Both the position numbers and the translations under genes were made by a program. The notes under the pieces were generated by a model, which ran no database searches, had not been told where the DNA came from, and was given only the letters and a program-made list of their open reading frames with translations. From NCBI GenBank assembly GCA_026417175.1, contig JAOADT010000017.1:1-47996 (forward strand): a DNA stretch of 47,996 nucleotides, in the 5' to 3' direction. This stretch comes from Deltaproteobacteria bacterium. GTDB taxonomy: Bacteria > Desulfobacterota > Syntrophorhabdia > Syntrophorhabdales > JANXAF01. Of this stretch, positions 17,710 to 26,634 are shown one piece after another (within the stretch, counting starts at the first letter, position 1; each line of letters begins with the position of its first letter).

Positions 17710-18739
17710 ATGAGAAAGGAAATTGTTTTATGCACTAGTTTTTTAAAATTTACGTTAGGTCTTTTCCATTTCTATTTATCTTACGCCCAGGTGATAGAGC
17801 TTAAATTCAGCAACTACTTTCCTGTCACTGCTGCTCAATCAAAAATTTGTGAAGAATTTATAAAAACAGTTGAGGAAAAATCAAAAGGAAAAGTGAAATT
17901 CAGTTACTTTGGAGCAGGAACTCTCCTTACTGCAACGAAGATGGTAGATGGAGTTATTGAGGGGATAATCTGATATCGGATTTTCAAACATAGCCTACAC
18001 CCCAGGAAGATTCCCCGTAACGGATGTACTCAATCTCCCTTTAGGCTTTCCAAACGCGTATGTGGCAAATCGTGTTGCTAATGACTTCTATCGCAAGTAT
18101 AAGCCCAAAGAATGGGAGAAAGTCCACGTTCTTGCTTTACACGCCTGTGGACCTAAGTTCATTTTCTCACGAAAAAAAGCTATATTGAAATTATAAGACT
18201 TTAAAGGCTTGTCCCTTACGGGTTATGGTTATGAGGCAGATCTGATCTCTGCCCTTGGAGGAACCCCAAGGGCTATTCCTATGCCTGAGACATATGATGC
18301 CTTGCTAAAGGGCGTTGTAGACGGGGCAACAATGCCTCTTGAAGCGTTAAAATTTTGGAGATTGGCAGACGTTATAATGTACGTGACGGAATGTTATGAG
18401 GTTGGAAAAGTGGAGACATTCTTTTTAATAATGAACGTCAAGACCTGGGAAAAATTACCTTCTGAAATAAGGAGAATATTTGAAGAAATACCTTTCGAGG
18501 AAAATCTAGCAAAAATGTGGCAAGAGATTGACACCATTCAAAAAAATTATGGTCTGGAAAAAGGGGTAAGTTTTTATACTATTCCAAAGGACGAGGTACC
18601 AAGGTGGGCAAAAGCAGGGGACGCGGTTGTTGAAAAATACATTCGTTCTATGGTTTCTTCAGGCTACCAAGAAAAAGATGTTATGGAATGGATTCAGTTC
18701 ATAAAGGGAGATTACTGGTCAAAAAGACAGAAAAAGTAA
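17710..18739 (+). pseudogene. TRAP transporter substrate-binding protein (DctP type), broken
   Basis: A ribosome binding site of eight G precedes ATG 17710. The signal peptide and mature start are clear (FHFYLSYAQVIELKFSNYFP), followed by a DctP-like segment EEFIKTVEEKSKGKVKF. A frameshift at about 17970 moves the frame to DIGFSNIAYTPGRFPVTDVLNLPLG, and an in-frame TAA at 18194-18196 precedes DFKGLSLTGYGYEADLISALG. The rest is open to TAA 18737-18739 (GGTPRAIPMPETYDALLKGV). A normal DctP is about 340 residues, matching the repaired length. No DctQ or DctM membrane genes follow. It would have bound an organic acid in the periplasm. Confidence 0.87.
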
Positions 18740-18754
18740 ATTTATAAAGTTTTG

Positions 18755-18781
18755 AAAGGGTGAGAGCTAGACTCACCCTTT
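18755..18781. terminator. Hairpin at the end of the degraded cluster
   Basis: AAAGGGTGAG and CTCACCCTTT form a perfect 10-base-pair stem around AGCTAGA, 15 bases after the TRAP pseudogene. There is only a short T tract on the plus side and AAA on the other, so it may terminate from both directions or be a weak rho-independent site. Confidence 0.6.
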
Positions 18782-18885
18782 ATCCAGATCTAGGAAGTCA
18801 CTTCTAAGACCACTTCACTGTGGAAGACCTATTAACGCTTAGAGTACAAAGGTTACTGTGTCTATGGCTTATACCGAACTCTACA

Positions 18886-19944
18886 CTATGGGTAAATAGT
18901 GTTTATATCTGAAAAAAACGGCTTTACGAATTGTGCCACATCCTCCGGAGCTTCAACTACAAGGCCCTCAAACAGTAAACCATTTGCAAACCACGTATCA
19001 CTGACAGGGTATCTCTGTACGCCACTACGGGATACGATCTTAAATCCACAGGAAAAATAGGGCAGCCTTTTCCCTAAAGGACCTGAGTATATAGCAAAAT
19101 TGAAAGCAGATAATCCCCTTTGATGATAAGCCTTAAGGATTCGCGAGATACCTACGGAGATACTTCTCCAATCGTCTTCATTAAACTCTAAGAAGTTGGA
19201 TTTGCCCGTAACAATCCCGTTTATCTCATCCTCTTTTATGGGTGCAAATGGACACAAATATCTAACGTGACCGAGCTCTCCGACGAACCTTTCGTTTATC
19301 TTTTTTTCTATCTCAGCCAAGGTCTCAAAATAGTTTATACCTTTTTCGTCAAAGTACATTTTCGATTTTTCGTCATAAATCTTAATCAGGGTGTAGGGGA
19401 ATTTAGACAGCATGACTTGTATGTGAGGATGAACTATGCTTGAACCTGATGGATAAAGATAATTTGCTCCAATCTCCGCATACTCCACGCCATATTTTTC
19501 ATAAATTCTTCTTAAATAGTCGTCCGCAAGCATGAAAGCGTCAAATAGAATATCTGGAGAAAACTCATCAAGTCTCAAATAATGTTTCTCACTCAGTACA
19601 ATTATAGCCGAGTGTGCTTTATGCGGAAAAAGATTAGGAAATAATATAGCCTTATTTCTTTTAAGTCTCCCCTCTGGAACAATATTTTCGAGAAACTTGG
19701 GAGTCGAATTATGTACTTTTTCGGAACAGAAAACACACCTTTCTCTTGTTTCAGATACAATCCGATCTATTAGATCATAATCTGTATTGTAGATGAAAGA
19801 CCAAAATTTTCTCCCACTTCTCACAAATGAAACGAATCCTGTTAAAGGATCAATTCTGACCTCAACTTTTTGGGCATCTATTTCGAAGTTTTTAAGCGGA
19901 TTAAGGATTACGGCTTCCTCTTCGTACTTTTTAAAATCAATCAT
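18886..19944 (-). CDS. GalT/HIT-superfamily nucleotidyltransferase-like protein
   Basis: The 352-residue protein resembles galactose-1-phosphate uridylyltransferases. A CVFC zinc-type pair lies near residue 70, NLFPHKAHSAIIV near 104, and the catalytic HPH in SGSSIVHPHIQVML near 170; then a second half with FNFAIYSGP. GalT-type enzymes move a nucleotide between a sugar phosphate and a nucleotide sugar through a His-linked intermediate. The overall sequence is not close to classical GalT, so the substrate is open; a related phosphorylase activity is possible. ATG 19944 follows GGAGG. It is single, with the CPA2 antiporter upstream on the same strand across an 80-base gap. Confidence 0.68.
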   Translation of the reverse strand: MIDFKKYEEEAVILNPLKNFEIDAQKVEVRIDPLTGFVSFVRSGRKFWSFIYNTDYDLIDRIVSETRERCVFCSEKVHNSTPKFLENIVPEGRLKRNKAILFPNLFPHKAHSAIIVLSEKHYLRLDEFSPDILFDAFMLADDYLRRIYEKYGVEYAEIGANYLYPSGSSIVHPHIQVMLSKFPYTLIKIYDEKSKMYFDEKGINYFETLAEIEKKINERFVGELGHVRYLCPFAPIKEDEINGIVTGKSNFLEFNEDDWRSISVGISRILKAYHQRGLSAFNFAIYSGPLGKRLPYFSCGFKIVSRSGVQRYPVSDTWFANGLLFEGLVVEAPEDVAQFVKPFFSDINTIYP

Positions 19945-20024
19945 CGAAGGACCTCCCGTTTTTTACTCAAAGTTTCACAACCTCCTTTTAATTATACACC
20001 GTTTTTGAGAAATGCTCTTTTATT

Positions 20025-21227
20025 TCACTCATCGGCCAATGTCTCTTCAGCAATCTCAAGAGGTTCTCTTGGAGCTGTTTCCGCAAGAAGGTGTCTGGGA
20101 AAAAACATAATGTTGGCGATAAGCGTAGGAACGACAGCGCTCCCTATAACTGCAGTTACCAGAAAGGAATACTGAGTTTGGGTAACAATTCCATTTGTTA
20201 GACCGTAAAGGGCGGATATAGTTCCGAAGGTAAGCCCCGTGGACATCATTAGTGTATAGAACCATCTTTCGTTTTTTTCTTGCCTGAATATGGCTATAAA
20301 AGGATAGAGTCCAAAAATCTTACTTATTACCTTACCACTTAAAAGGACGAAGAAAATCAAAGGACTTACTAAGAGCGAAGAAAGGTTCACGAGGGTTCCT
20401 GCTCTTAGAAAGTAAAATGGGGTAAGAAATCCCGTAGTAAGGGTCCTTATTCGTTTAAGCCAAAAATTATCACTAATCGAGAATTCTGCGAGTACCATCC
20501 CTACAAGGTAAGCAGGAAGAACAGCTTCACTTCCTGCCCAGAAAGCAAAGGCACCAAGTCCAAAAAGTACCATTGCGATCCATTTGGTCCTTATCGCAGC
20601 CGTTTTTCCAGCGTAAACTGTCCTTATTTGGTTTGATATATGTGGCAAAAAAATTAGCATTAAAACCGTAAGGACTAAAAATATGACAGTTTTGTGTGTA
20701 AAAGGTGCGAAAATTAGTCCAAGAGCAATGACTGTGCCAAGATCATTTATAAAACATGCAGCTAGGATCCCCTTTCCAAACTCCGTCCGATTCAATCCCG
20801 TCTCAAGCATGACTGAGTATACAACGGCTATGGAAGTCGTGGAAAGAGCCACACCTGCAAGTAAACTGGCCCTCAAATCCCATCCTAGTACGTATCTCGC
20901 AACAATTGAACACCCAATAAATGGTGAAAAAAATCCGATAAGCCCAATCACATTTGCCTCTTTGATTTTTTCTCTCATGACCTGAGGTTCAAGTTCGGCA
21001 CCTGCAAGGAAGGTGAGGAAACAAGCCCCTGCAGATGCGAGAAACTTAAGCCATTCCTCATTTACACCAGGAATACCAGTGAAACCTAACTGGTTTGCAA
21101 GCGCAGCAACAACTGCACCTATGCAAATTTCCATCAGGGCAATCGACACTTTAAGATGATAGGCAATTATAGCGGCTATAACTGCAAGCCCAAGCCAGAA
21201 AGTAGCGGTAAAAAATACATGCTCCAT
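20025..21227 (-). CDS. CPA2-family cation:proton antiporter
   Basis: The 400-residue membrane protein has about 11-12 predicted helices and the sodium/hydrogen-exchanger fold. FLTFLAGAELEPQVM near residues 70-84 is the GxELdp-type motif of CPA2 proteins, SLLAGVALSTTSIAVVYSVM near 121-140 the conserved broken helix, and ACFINDLGTVIAL near 157-169 carries the Asp expected in the ion pathway (ND). No C-terminal TrkA-N domain is present, so it is a membrane-only form. It would exchange Na+ or K+ for protons across the inner membrane; ion choice cannot be read. ATG 21227 follows GGAGGA. Confidence 0.85.
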   Translation of the reverse strand: MEHVFFTATFWLGLAVIAAIIAYHLKVSIALMEICIGAVVAALANQLGFTGIPGVNEEWLKFLASAGACFLTFLAGAELEPQVMREKIKEANVIGLIGFFSPFIGCSIVARYVLGWDLRASLLAGVALSTTSIAVVYSVMLETGLNRTEFGKGILAACFINDLGTVIALGLIFAPFTHKTVIFLVLTVLMLIFLPHISNQIRTVYAGKTAAIRTKWIAMVLFGLGAFAFWAGSEAVLPAYLVGMVLAEFSISDNFWLKRIRTLTTGFLTPFYFLRAGTLVNLSSLLVSPLIFFVLLSGKVISKIFGLYPFIAIFRQEKNERWFYTLMMSTGLTFGTISALYGLTNGIVTQTQYSFLVTAVIGSAVVPTLIANIMFFPRHLLAETAPREPLEIAEETLADE

Positions 21228-21332
21228 TCAACAAATCCTCCTTTTTTCCGATTAGACATTGTGATTAAAAGAATCTGCTCATAACATCACGAAGCCTGGT
21301 GTGCATTACCTTTCATCGTATGAAGAGGCTTC

Positions 21333-21362
21333 ACATTAACATTTTTCTTAACTTATGGTCAA
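21333..21362 (-). promoter_or_regulatory. Promoter of the antiporter gene with adjacent inverted repeats
   Basis: On the minus strand TTGACC (21362-21357) and TAATGT (21338-21333) are 18 bases apart, about 105 bases before the antiporter ATG. Just downstream, GAAGCCT (21291-21297) pairs with AGGCTTC (21326-21332) and encloses CTTTCAT/ATGAAG, and GTGAT (21261-21265) pairs with ATCAC (21286-21290). These could be an operator or a leader structure. Confidence 0.4.
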
Positions 21363-21493
21363 GCGCAATGAAGTAGTGATTATGATTTTATAATGTAGAG
21401 TTTTGATATTTTAAAACAGATTTTTCTTTTTAAAACGCATACCGCCGCGAAAAAACATTTGACTTATCTCGTCTTTAGTTGTCTATATACCCC

Positions 21494-22903
21494 ATGAAGC
21501 GTTACATCATATTCTCAGCTCTTGGTCTTGGTCTTCTCATGTATTCGGTTGATACTACAATCGTTGCCGTTGCCTTTCCACACATTATCAGAGATTTAAA
21601 AACAAACTTACTCTGGGCCGGATGGACCATGTCCATATACATGATAGCAATAACCTCATCAATGCCCCTTATTGGAAACATAAGTGATATTTTCGGAAGA
21701 AAGAGAATATATCTATTCTCTGTTCTTCTCTTTACATTAAGCTCTTTTGCCTGTGGCCTGGCACCAGATGTTTATACTCTTATCTTATTTAGGTTTATAC
21801 AGGGTGTAGGGGGCGCTTGCTTTCTTCCTAATGCGGCAGGTATCGTAAGCGATCTTTTTCCAAAAGAAAGGGTAAGAGCGATTGGATTTTTTACAAGTAT
21901 CTTCCCCATAGGTGGGATAATTGGACCTAATTTGGGAGGCTACATAGTTGAACATCTATCGTGGAGATACGTCTTTTTTATCAATATTCCAATTGGGATC
22001 ATAGTTGGAACCATCATAGGTTTCCTTTTGAAGGAGAAAAAGAACGAGAATGATCCAGAGATAGATTACAAAGGCGCGATACTTTTTTTGATCACTATCT
22101 TCCTATTTATGTTGGGCCTTAACCTGATCGCTGATAACCCATATGGAACTACTCTCTGTGTCTCTATTTTGTGCTTTTTTTTGAGCTTTCTTTCTTTTTA
22201 TCTTTTTACTTATCACGAACGTTCATTTTCCAATCCTTTAATAGAGATGTCCCTACTTAAATCCACACCCTTTCTTGCCGCAAACATTTACAACATGGTT
22301 GTAGGAATGTGCATTTTTGCGGTCTTTTCATTCATACCTTTTTTTGCTACATCGGTTCACAAGCTTTCCATTCTTAAAAGCGGTGCCATTCTGACACCAA
22401 GAGCAGTTGGAACAATTCCAGCGTCTTTTATAACCAGTCTCTTTCTGGATAGGTGGGGATATAGAAAACCAATGATAATTGGGCTTATGCTAATTGCCCT
22501 ATCAACCGTTTTTCTATCTGATTACGACCTCAGAATCGTAAGATTCTTTGGAGTCAAAGCAAACGTAGTATACGTCCTTACTATGATTATATTCGTTATG
22601 GGGATTGGGATGGGGATATCCCTTCCCGCATCTAACAACGCATGTATAGAACTCATGCCAGAAAAGGTTGCCACAATCACTGGACTGAGGGGGACTTTCA
22701 GGACCACGGGAGGCTTTTTGGGTATATCTCTTATAAGTTTAGTTCTTCATTTTTCCTCTTCGTATGATAGTGGGTTCAGGGTAGTTTTTATATCATCCGG
22801 GATTTTACTTATCTCTAGTCTGACACTCGTATTTTTAATGCCAGAAGGAAAGCGTGGAGTACAACCTTTAAAAGAGGAAGCCTCAGTGGTTTTTGAGTCT
22901 TAA
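21494..22903 (+). CDS. MFS drug/solute transporter, DHA2 (14-helix) type
   Basis: The 469-residue inner-membrane carrier resembles EmrB/QacA efflux pumps. The first helix has LMYSVDTTIVAVAFPHI, the DHA signature (LDxTIVNVALP-like). GNISDIFGRKRIYLFS is the MFS motif A near residue 65, RFIQGVGGACFLPN motif B near 103, and GFFTSIFPIGGIIGPNLGG motif C near 137. About 14 membrane segments can be drawn. The ATG at 21494 is preferred over TTG 21479. There is no clear ribosome binding site, and TATATA (21484-21489) lies just in front with TTGACT 19 bases upstream, so the mRNA could be nearly leaderless. The substrate is unknown. Confidence 0.85.
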   Translation: MKRYIIFSALGLGLLMYSVDTTIVAVAFPHIIRDLKTNLLWAGWTMSIYMIAITSSMPLIGNISDIFGRKRIYLFSVLLFTLSSFACGLAPDVYTLILFRFIQGVGGACFLPNAAGIVSDLFPKERVRAIGFFTSIFPIGGIIGPNLGGYIVEHLSWRYVFFINIPIGIIVGTIIGFLLKEKKNENDPEIDYKGAILFLITIFLFMLGLNLIADNPYGTTLCVSILCFFLSFLSFYLFTYHERSFSNPLIEMSLLKSTPFLAANIYNMVVGMCIFAVFSFIPFFATSVHKLSILKSGAILTPRAVGTIPASFITSLFLDRWGYRKPMIIGLMLIALSTVFLSDYDLRIVRFFGVKANVVYVLTMIIFVMGIGMGISLPASNNACIELMPEKVATITGLRGTFRTTGGFLGISLISLVLHFSSSYDSGFRVVFISSGILLISSLTLVFLMPEGKRGVQPLKEEASVVFES

Positions 22904-23052
22904 TGAAAAAACACCTTTTAAACTGTTAAAAGTTAAAAAAATTAGCCTAGGATGTTACTTTTTAGGATAGGCTCTGGAATTAAAGCTACAATGTTGTAAT
23001 TAGCATAACTTCCAATGTAAATGTTATAATTTTAAAGGCACAGGATCCTTGA

Positions 23053-24444
23053 ATGTTTGAAGGAAAATTAAGAAAACTTTTTACGCCACATTCTGTAGCT
23101 GTCATAGGAGCATCAGAAAACTTTGAAAAACTCGGTTATCATGTAATGAAAAGCCTAATTAAGGGAGGGTACAAAGGTGCTGTCTATCCAGTAAATCCGA
23201 ATTCAAAAACTCTATGGGGAAAAGAAGCGTATAGCTCTGTTTCAAATATAAAGGGACAGGTTGATTTAGCTATAATTGTTGTGCCCACAGAGAGAGTTCC
23301 AAAAGTCCTTGAAGAGTGCGGAAAAAAGCAAGTAAATGGAGCTGTCATTATAACTGCCGGGTACAGAGAAACGGAAAAAGACGAGGGAAAGCTTCTTGAA
23401 GATGAAATAAGAAGGATTTCAGAAAGATTTGAAATCCCCATTATCGGTCCAAATACGTTCGGATTTGTGAATATCACAGATTGCGTAAACGCTTCGTTTA
23501 CATACGAATTTTCTCTCATCAAAAAAGGAGGCGTAACACTAATAAGTCAAAGTGGTGGTTTTTGTCATTTGATTGGATTCCTAGCGATAGAAGAAAGGGT
23601 TGGTATGGCAAAGCTTATGAGCCTTGGAAACAGGGTAAACATAGACTTTCCAGAAGCCGTAAAATACTTTTTGGATGAGGATCGAGAAACAAGGGTGATA
23701 GTCCTTTACATCGAGGGCATAGATGTACCCAGAAGACTTTTTGAAACTATTGAAAGGGCTAAAAACAAAAAACCCATAATCGCATATAAGTCAGGAAGGA
23801 ACGAAAAAGGAGACGCAGCGAGCAAATTTCACACTGGAAGTCTTGCAGGAAACTATAGGATCTGGAAAGGTGCCTTTCGCCAGTGGGGAATCCTAGAAGT
23901 TCAGGATTCGGAAGATTTAATTGATACCGCAAAAGCGCTGGACTCGTGTGAGCCGCTTATGGGTTCTCGGATTGCTGTTCTTTCAGGTCAGGCAGGTCCA
24001 GGAATAATAGCTGCCGACATTCTAGAAAAGGAAGGACTGAGTCTTTCTAAGTTTTCAGACCAAACGCAAAAAAAAATTAACGAAATTCTTCCACCGCTTG
24101 CCATAAGAACAAACCCGGTAGATATGGGTCCTGCCTGGCACAGTCCTCAAAGAATAATTAGTTTACTCAATGTGGTCTCGGAAGATGAAAACACAGATGG
24201 GATACTTTTTCTGAACATGTTCGCTTCGGCTAACATAAGTCTTGTTTCTGAACTGGAGAAAACTTTACGAGATAATGAGCCATTTAAAAAGCCGATTATT
24301 GCTTGCCTTAATGCTCCTTCAGGTGTATGGGATGAAGAGATAAACAAGATAGATGGAGAAAAAGGCTTCTGTGTGATCCGTACTCCAGAGAGGGCGGCTA
24401 GAACCATGGCCAATCTCCATAGGGTAAGTAGAATGATGGAGTGA
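23053..24444 (+). CDS. ADP-forming acyl-CoA synthetase, alpha subunit
   Basis: The 463-residue protein carries the CoA-binding domain (SVAVIGASENFEKLGYHV near residue 15), a succinyl-CoA-synthetase-like domain (GPNTFGFVNI, VTLISQSGGF) and the ligase-CoA region. The phosphorylated His of the family lies in FHTGSLAGNYRIW near 258. With the beta subunit encoded next, it would convert acyl-CoA, ADP and phosphate to acid, CoA and ATP, conserving energy in anaerobes that ferment or syntrophically degrade acids. A TATAAT at 23025-23030 stands before it, without a good -35. The gene overlaps or abuts the beta gene, so the subunits are made together. The acyl group is not determined. Confidence 0.88.
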   Translation: MFEGKLRKLFTPHSVAVIGASENFEKLGYHVMKSLIKGGYKGAVYPVNPNSKTLWGKEAYSSVSNIKGQVDLAIIVVPTERVPKVLEECGKKQVNGAVIITAGYRETEKDEGKLLEDEIRRISERFEIPIIGPNTFGFVNITDCVNASFTYEFSLIKKGGVTLISQSGGFCHLIGFLAIEERVGMAKLMSLGNRVNIDFPEAVKYFLDEDRETRVIVLYIEGIDVPRRLFETIERAKNKKPIIAYKSGRNEKGDAASKFHTGSLAGNYRIWKGAFRQWGILEVQDSEDLIDTAKALDSCEPLMGSRIAVLSGQAGPGIIAADILEKEGLSLSKFSDQTQKKINEILPPLAIRTNPVDMGPAWHSPQRIISLLNVVSEDENTDGILFLNMFASANISLVSELEKTLRDNEPFKKPIIACLNAPSGVWDEEINKIDGEKGFCVIRTPERAARTMANLHRVSRMME

Positions 24445-24446
24445 AA

Positions 24447-25094
24447 ATGGATAAGCTTTTGCTTGGAATGGAGGCTTTAGACTTTTTAAAGAATGAAGGT
24501 TTTCCTGTATTACGAAGTATTATTGCTAAATCTCCCGGGCAAGCATTAACAAATGCGGAAATGATAGGTTATCCCGTTGTACTCAAAATCTCGTCCAAAA
24601 AGGTTATCCATAAAACAGAAATAGGAGGAGTCAAAACACAGATCATCAACGATGTGGGATTGATGAACGCGTTTGATGAGCTTATAGAGAAGTTTGTCTC
24701 GTCCTTCGATAGAGAGTATCTCGAAGGCGTAATTGTTCAGGAGTCGGGGAAAGGTCTTGAATTTATAGTTGGAGTATACGAAGACAAACAATTTGGTCCA
24801 GTTATTATGCTTGGACATGGTGGTATACACGTAGAAGCATTGAATGATGTTTCTTTTAGGCTTCTACCTATTAGGAAAAGAGATGCGAGACTTATGATAG
24901 AAGACCTGCTCATATCTAAGGTTCTCTTTTCTTCTAGACAAGACGAAATAGATGCCCTTTTGATTGAAGAATTTCTTATAAAGGTTTCAAACCTTGTGGA
25001 AAAAAATCCAAAAATAAAGGAGATGGATTTAAATCCGGTCTTTGTTTCGAAGGAAATAAAAATCTGCGACGCACGAATAAGGTTATCCATCTAA
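24447..25094 (+). CDS. ADP-forming acyl-CoA synthetase, beta subunit (ATP-grasp)
   Basis: This 215-residue ATP-grasp protein pairs with the upstream alpha subunit. Seen: GYPVVLKISSKKVIHKTEIGG (nucleotide-binding start, with the family H-K-(S/T)-E-x-GG), EGVIVQESGKGLEFIVGV near 95-112, FGPVIMLGHGGIHVEAL near 117-133, and the terminal MDLNPVFV. Length fits a free-standing beta chain. I prefer ATG 24447 with GGAG seven bases upstream; a GTG two codons earlier overlaps the alpha stop. Fused one-chain versions are common in other bacteria, while separate subunits are the form best known from archaeal ACD enzymes. Confidence 0.87.
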   Translation: MDKLLLGMEALDFLKNEGFPVLRSIIAKSPGQALTNAEMIGYPVVLKISSKKVIHKTEIGGVKTQIINDVGLMNAFDELIEKFVSSFDREYLEGVIVQESGKGLEFIVGVYEDKQFGPVIMLGHGGIHVEALNDVSFRLLPIRKRDARLMIEDLLISKVLFSSRQDEIDALLIEEFLIKVSNLVEKNPKIKEMDLNPVFVSKEIKICDARIRLSI

Positions 25095-25162
25095 TCTTTG
25101 AGGTCTGATCTAATTTTTCACTCGATTTGCGGAAGTTTAGACCAAAAAGTAAAAGCTTCTTT

Positions 25163-26404
25163 TCATTCCGAAAAAACAGCATTTTTTCTCGGGAGTTCGA
25201 TGAGCCAAATTACGAATATGGAACCCGCGATTGAGGTTACCAAGATTATAAAAGTATGGGGCCAGTAAACACCTTTGAAATCATAGATAAGTCCAACTAA
25301 CCACACACCCAAAACTGAAAGCCCGTAAATTGTTGATTCAAATAGTCCATATATGGTACCGAATTTTTCTCCTTTAAAAAGATCTGCAAGCAAAGCCATA
25401 AATGAAGGGGCAGTAACTGCCCATCCCGCACTGAAACAAAAAACAAAGAAATGTATGAACCATTCCTGATGGGCGGTTGTTGTAAATAAAAATATGGTGC
25501 TCGAAATGAGAAAAAAGGCACCTAGTGTGTATGACATTTTTCTTCCTATTTTGTCTGAAAGCCATCCCCAAAATATGCGAAAGACAGAAGAAACAAGACC
25601 AACCATTGCAAGCCCCGATGCTGCTTTACTCATCGAAAGACCTTGATCCATAAGAATCCTCACGTTGTGGACTAAAATTATGTGAACAGCCAAAAGAGCT
25701 AGCGAGGCAAATGCTATGCACATCCAGAAATTTCTATTTTTTAGAATACCGCCTACCTTCTGACCGGTTGTAACTTGGCTGTTTTCAGAATACACTTTTG
25801 TTTGTCCATCTGTAGTGAGCCCTATCTCCTCTGGCTTATGTCTCAGTAAGAGCCCATTTGCAGGAATTAGGAGACAGATGGTGAGAAACCCCAAAATCAG
25901 AAAAGCCATTCTCCAACCATAACTAGCAATCAGTATTTGACTTAAAATCACGAGCCCAAATGTGCCTATCCCCATTCCTGAAGTCGCAATACCTGATGCG
26001 AGCCCTCTTCTTTTTTGGAACCAATGGGCAAGTACCGAAGAATAAGATACAATACTAATGAATGGTGTTCCTATCCCCACTATGAGTCCGTAAAATAAGT
26101 AAATTTCTAATACATCTTTTATTGTTGCACAAAGAGCAAGTCCAATCCCAGTAAGTAGTATTCCGGGAATTACAACCCTTCTTGGTCCAAAACGGTCTAT
26201 CAATGTACCGACAAAAGGAACGACAACCATATACATGATAAATGTGAGAGATTGGGCAAGTGCTATATCGGCCCGTGCCCATCCAAGCTCATCTACGAGC
26301 TTGGCGTAAAAAACCGAAAAACTCGATCTGATCCCCATCCAGAAGGCCATAGATATAAAACTCACTCCAACTACAACCCAACCATAGAAAAACTTAGTTT
26401 TCAT
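25163..26404 (-). CDS. MFS transporter, monocarboxylate/oxalate-formate-like
   Basis: The 413-residue 12-helix carrier begins FYGWVVVGVSFISMAFWMGI, the pattern of the bacterial MCT/OFA branch of the major facilitator superfamily. GTLIDRFGPRRVVIPGI is motif A near residue 61, YSSVLAHWFQKRRGLASGIA near 123 is typical of this branch, and GWLSDKIGRKMSYTLG repeats motif A in the second half. Family members move small carboxylates with protons. The neighbouring acyl-CoA synthetase genes converge on it, so acid export or uptake is plausible but inferred. The start overlaps no other gene. Confidence 0.82.
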   Translation of the reverse strand: MKTKFFYGWVVVGVSFISMAFWMGIRSSFSVFYAKLVDELGWARADIALAQSLTFIMYMVVVPFVGTLIDRFGPRRVVIPGILLTGIGLALCATIKDVLEIYLFYGLIVGIGTPFISIVSYSSVLAHWFQKRRGLASGIATSGMGIGTFGLVILSQILIASYGWRMAFLILGFLTICLLIPANGLLLRHKPEEIGLTTDGQTKVYSENSQVTTGQKVGGILKNRNFWMCIAFASLALLAVHIILVHNVRILMDQGLSMSKAASGLAMVGLVSSVFRIFWGWLSDKIGRKMSYTLGAFFLISSTIFLFTTTAHQEWFIHFFVFCFSAGWAVTAPSFMALLADLFKGEKFGTIYGLFESTIYGLSVLGVWLVGLIYDFKGVYWPHTFIILVTSIAGSIFVIWLIELPRKNAVFSE

Positions 26405-26553
26405 ATAAGTAATGTCTACCTTAAATATTTATCATCTAATAAGGTTTCACACAATGTCTATTCCTGAAGTGTTCGTTCTGTTCCTTGTAAGTTACTTGAA
26501 TTTAACGCATGAGTTATAACAAAATGTCTAAGAACTATGTTTCATGCGCTGTA

Positions 26554-26583
26554 TTGACAGAGCTCATCTAAAAACTTTATACT
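26554..26583 (+). promoter_or_regulatory. Sigma70-type promoter for the CDF transporter
   Basis: TTGACA at 26554-26559 and TATACT at 26578-26583 with an 18-base spacer, about 50 bases before the ATG at 26635. This is one of the best promoter matches in the window. Confidence 0.65.
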
Positions 26584-26634
26584 CCAAGTGTGAAAGGATC
26601 GTTGTATTAATACGAGGATAAGCTGGAAAGCCTC

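Noticed and set aside
13648-18739. Stop-codon recoding (for example TAG as pyrrolysine, or TAA readthrough) in the catabolic genes.
   Set aside because: Both TAA and TAG interrupt the genes, at unrelated positions, and the same genes or neighbours also have frameshifts and a deletion. Intact genes in the window use TAA, TAG and TGA as normal ends. Decay explains all of it.
22904-23052. Possible terminator hairpin CTTTTAA/TTAAAAG at 22915-22932 and AGCCTA/TAGGCT farther on.
   Set aside because: Stems are short and AT-only or have a long loop; no stable terminator can be claimed.
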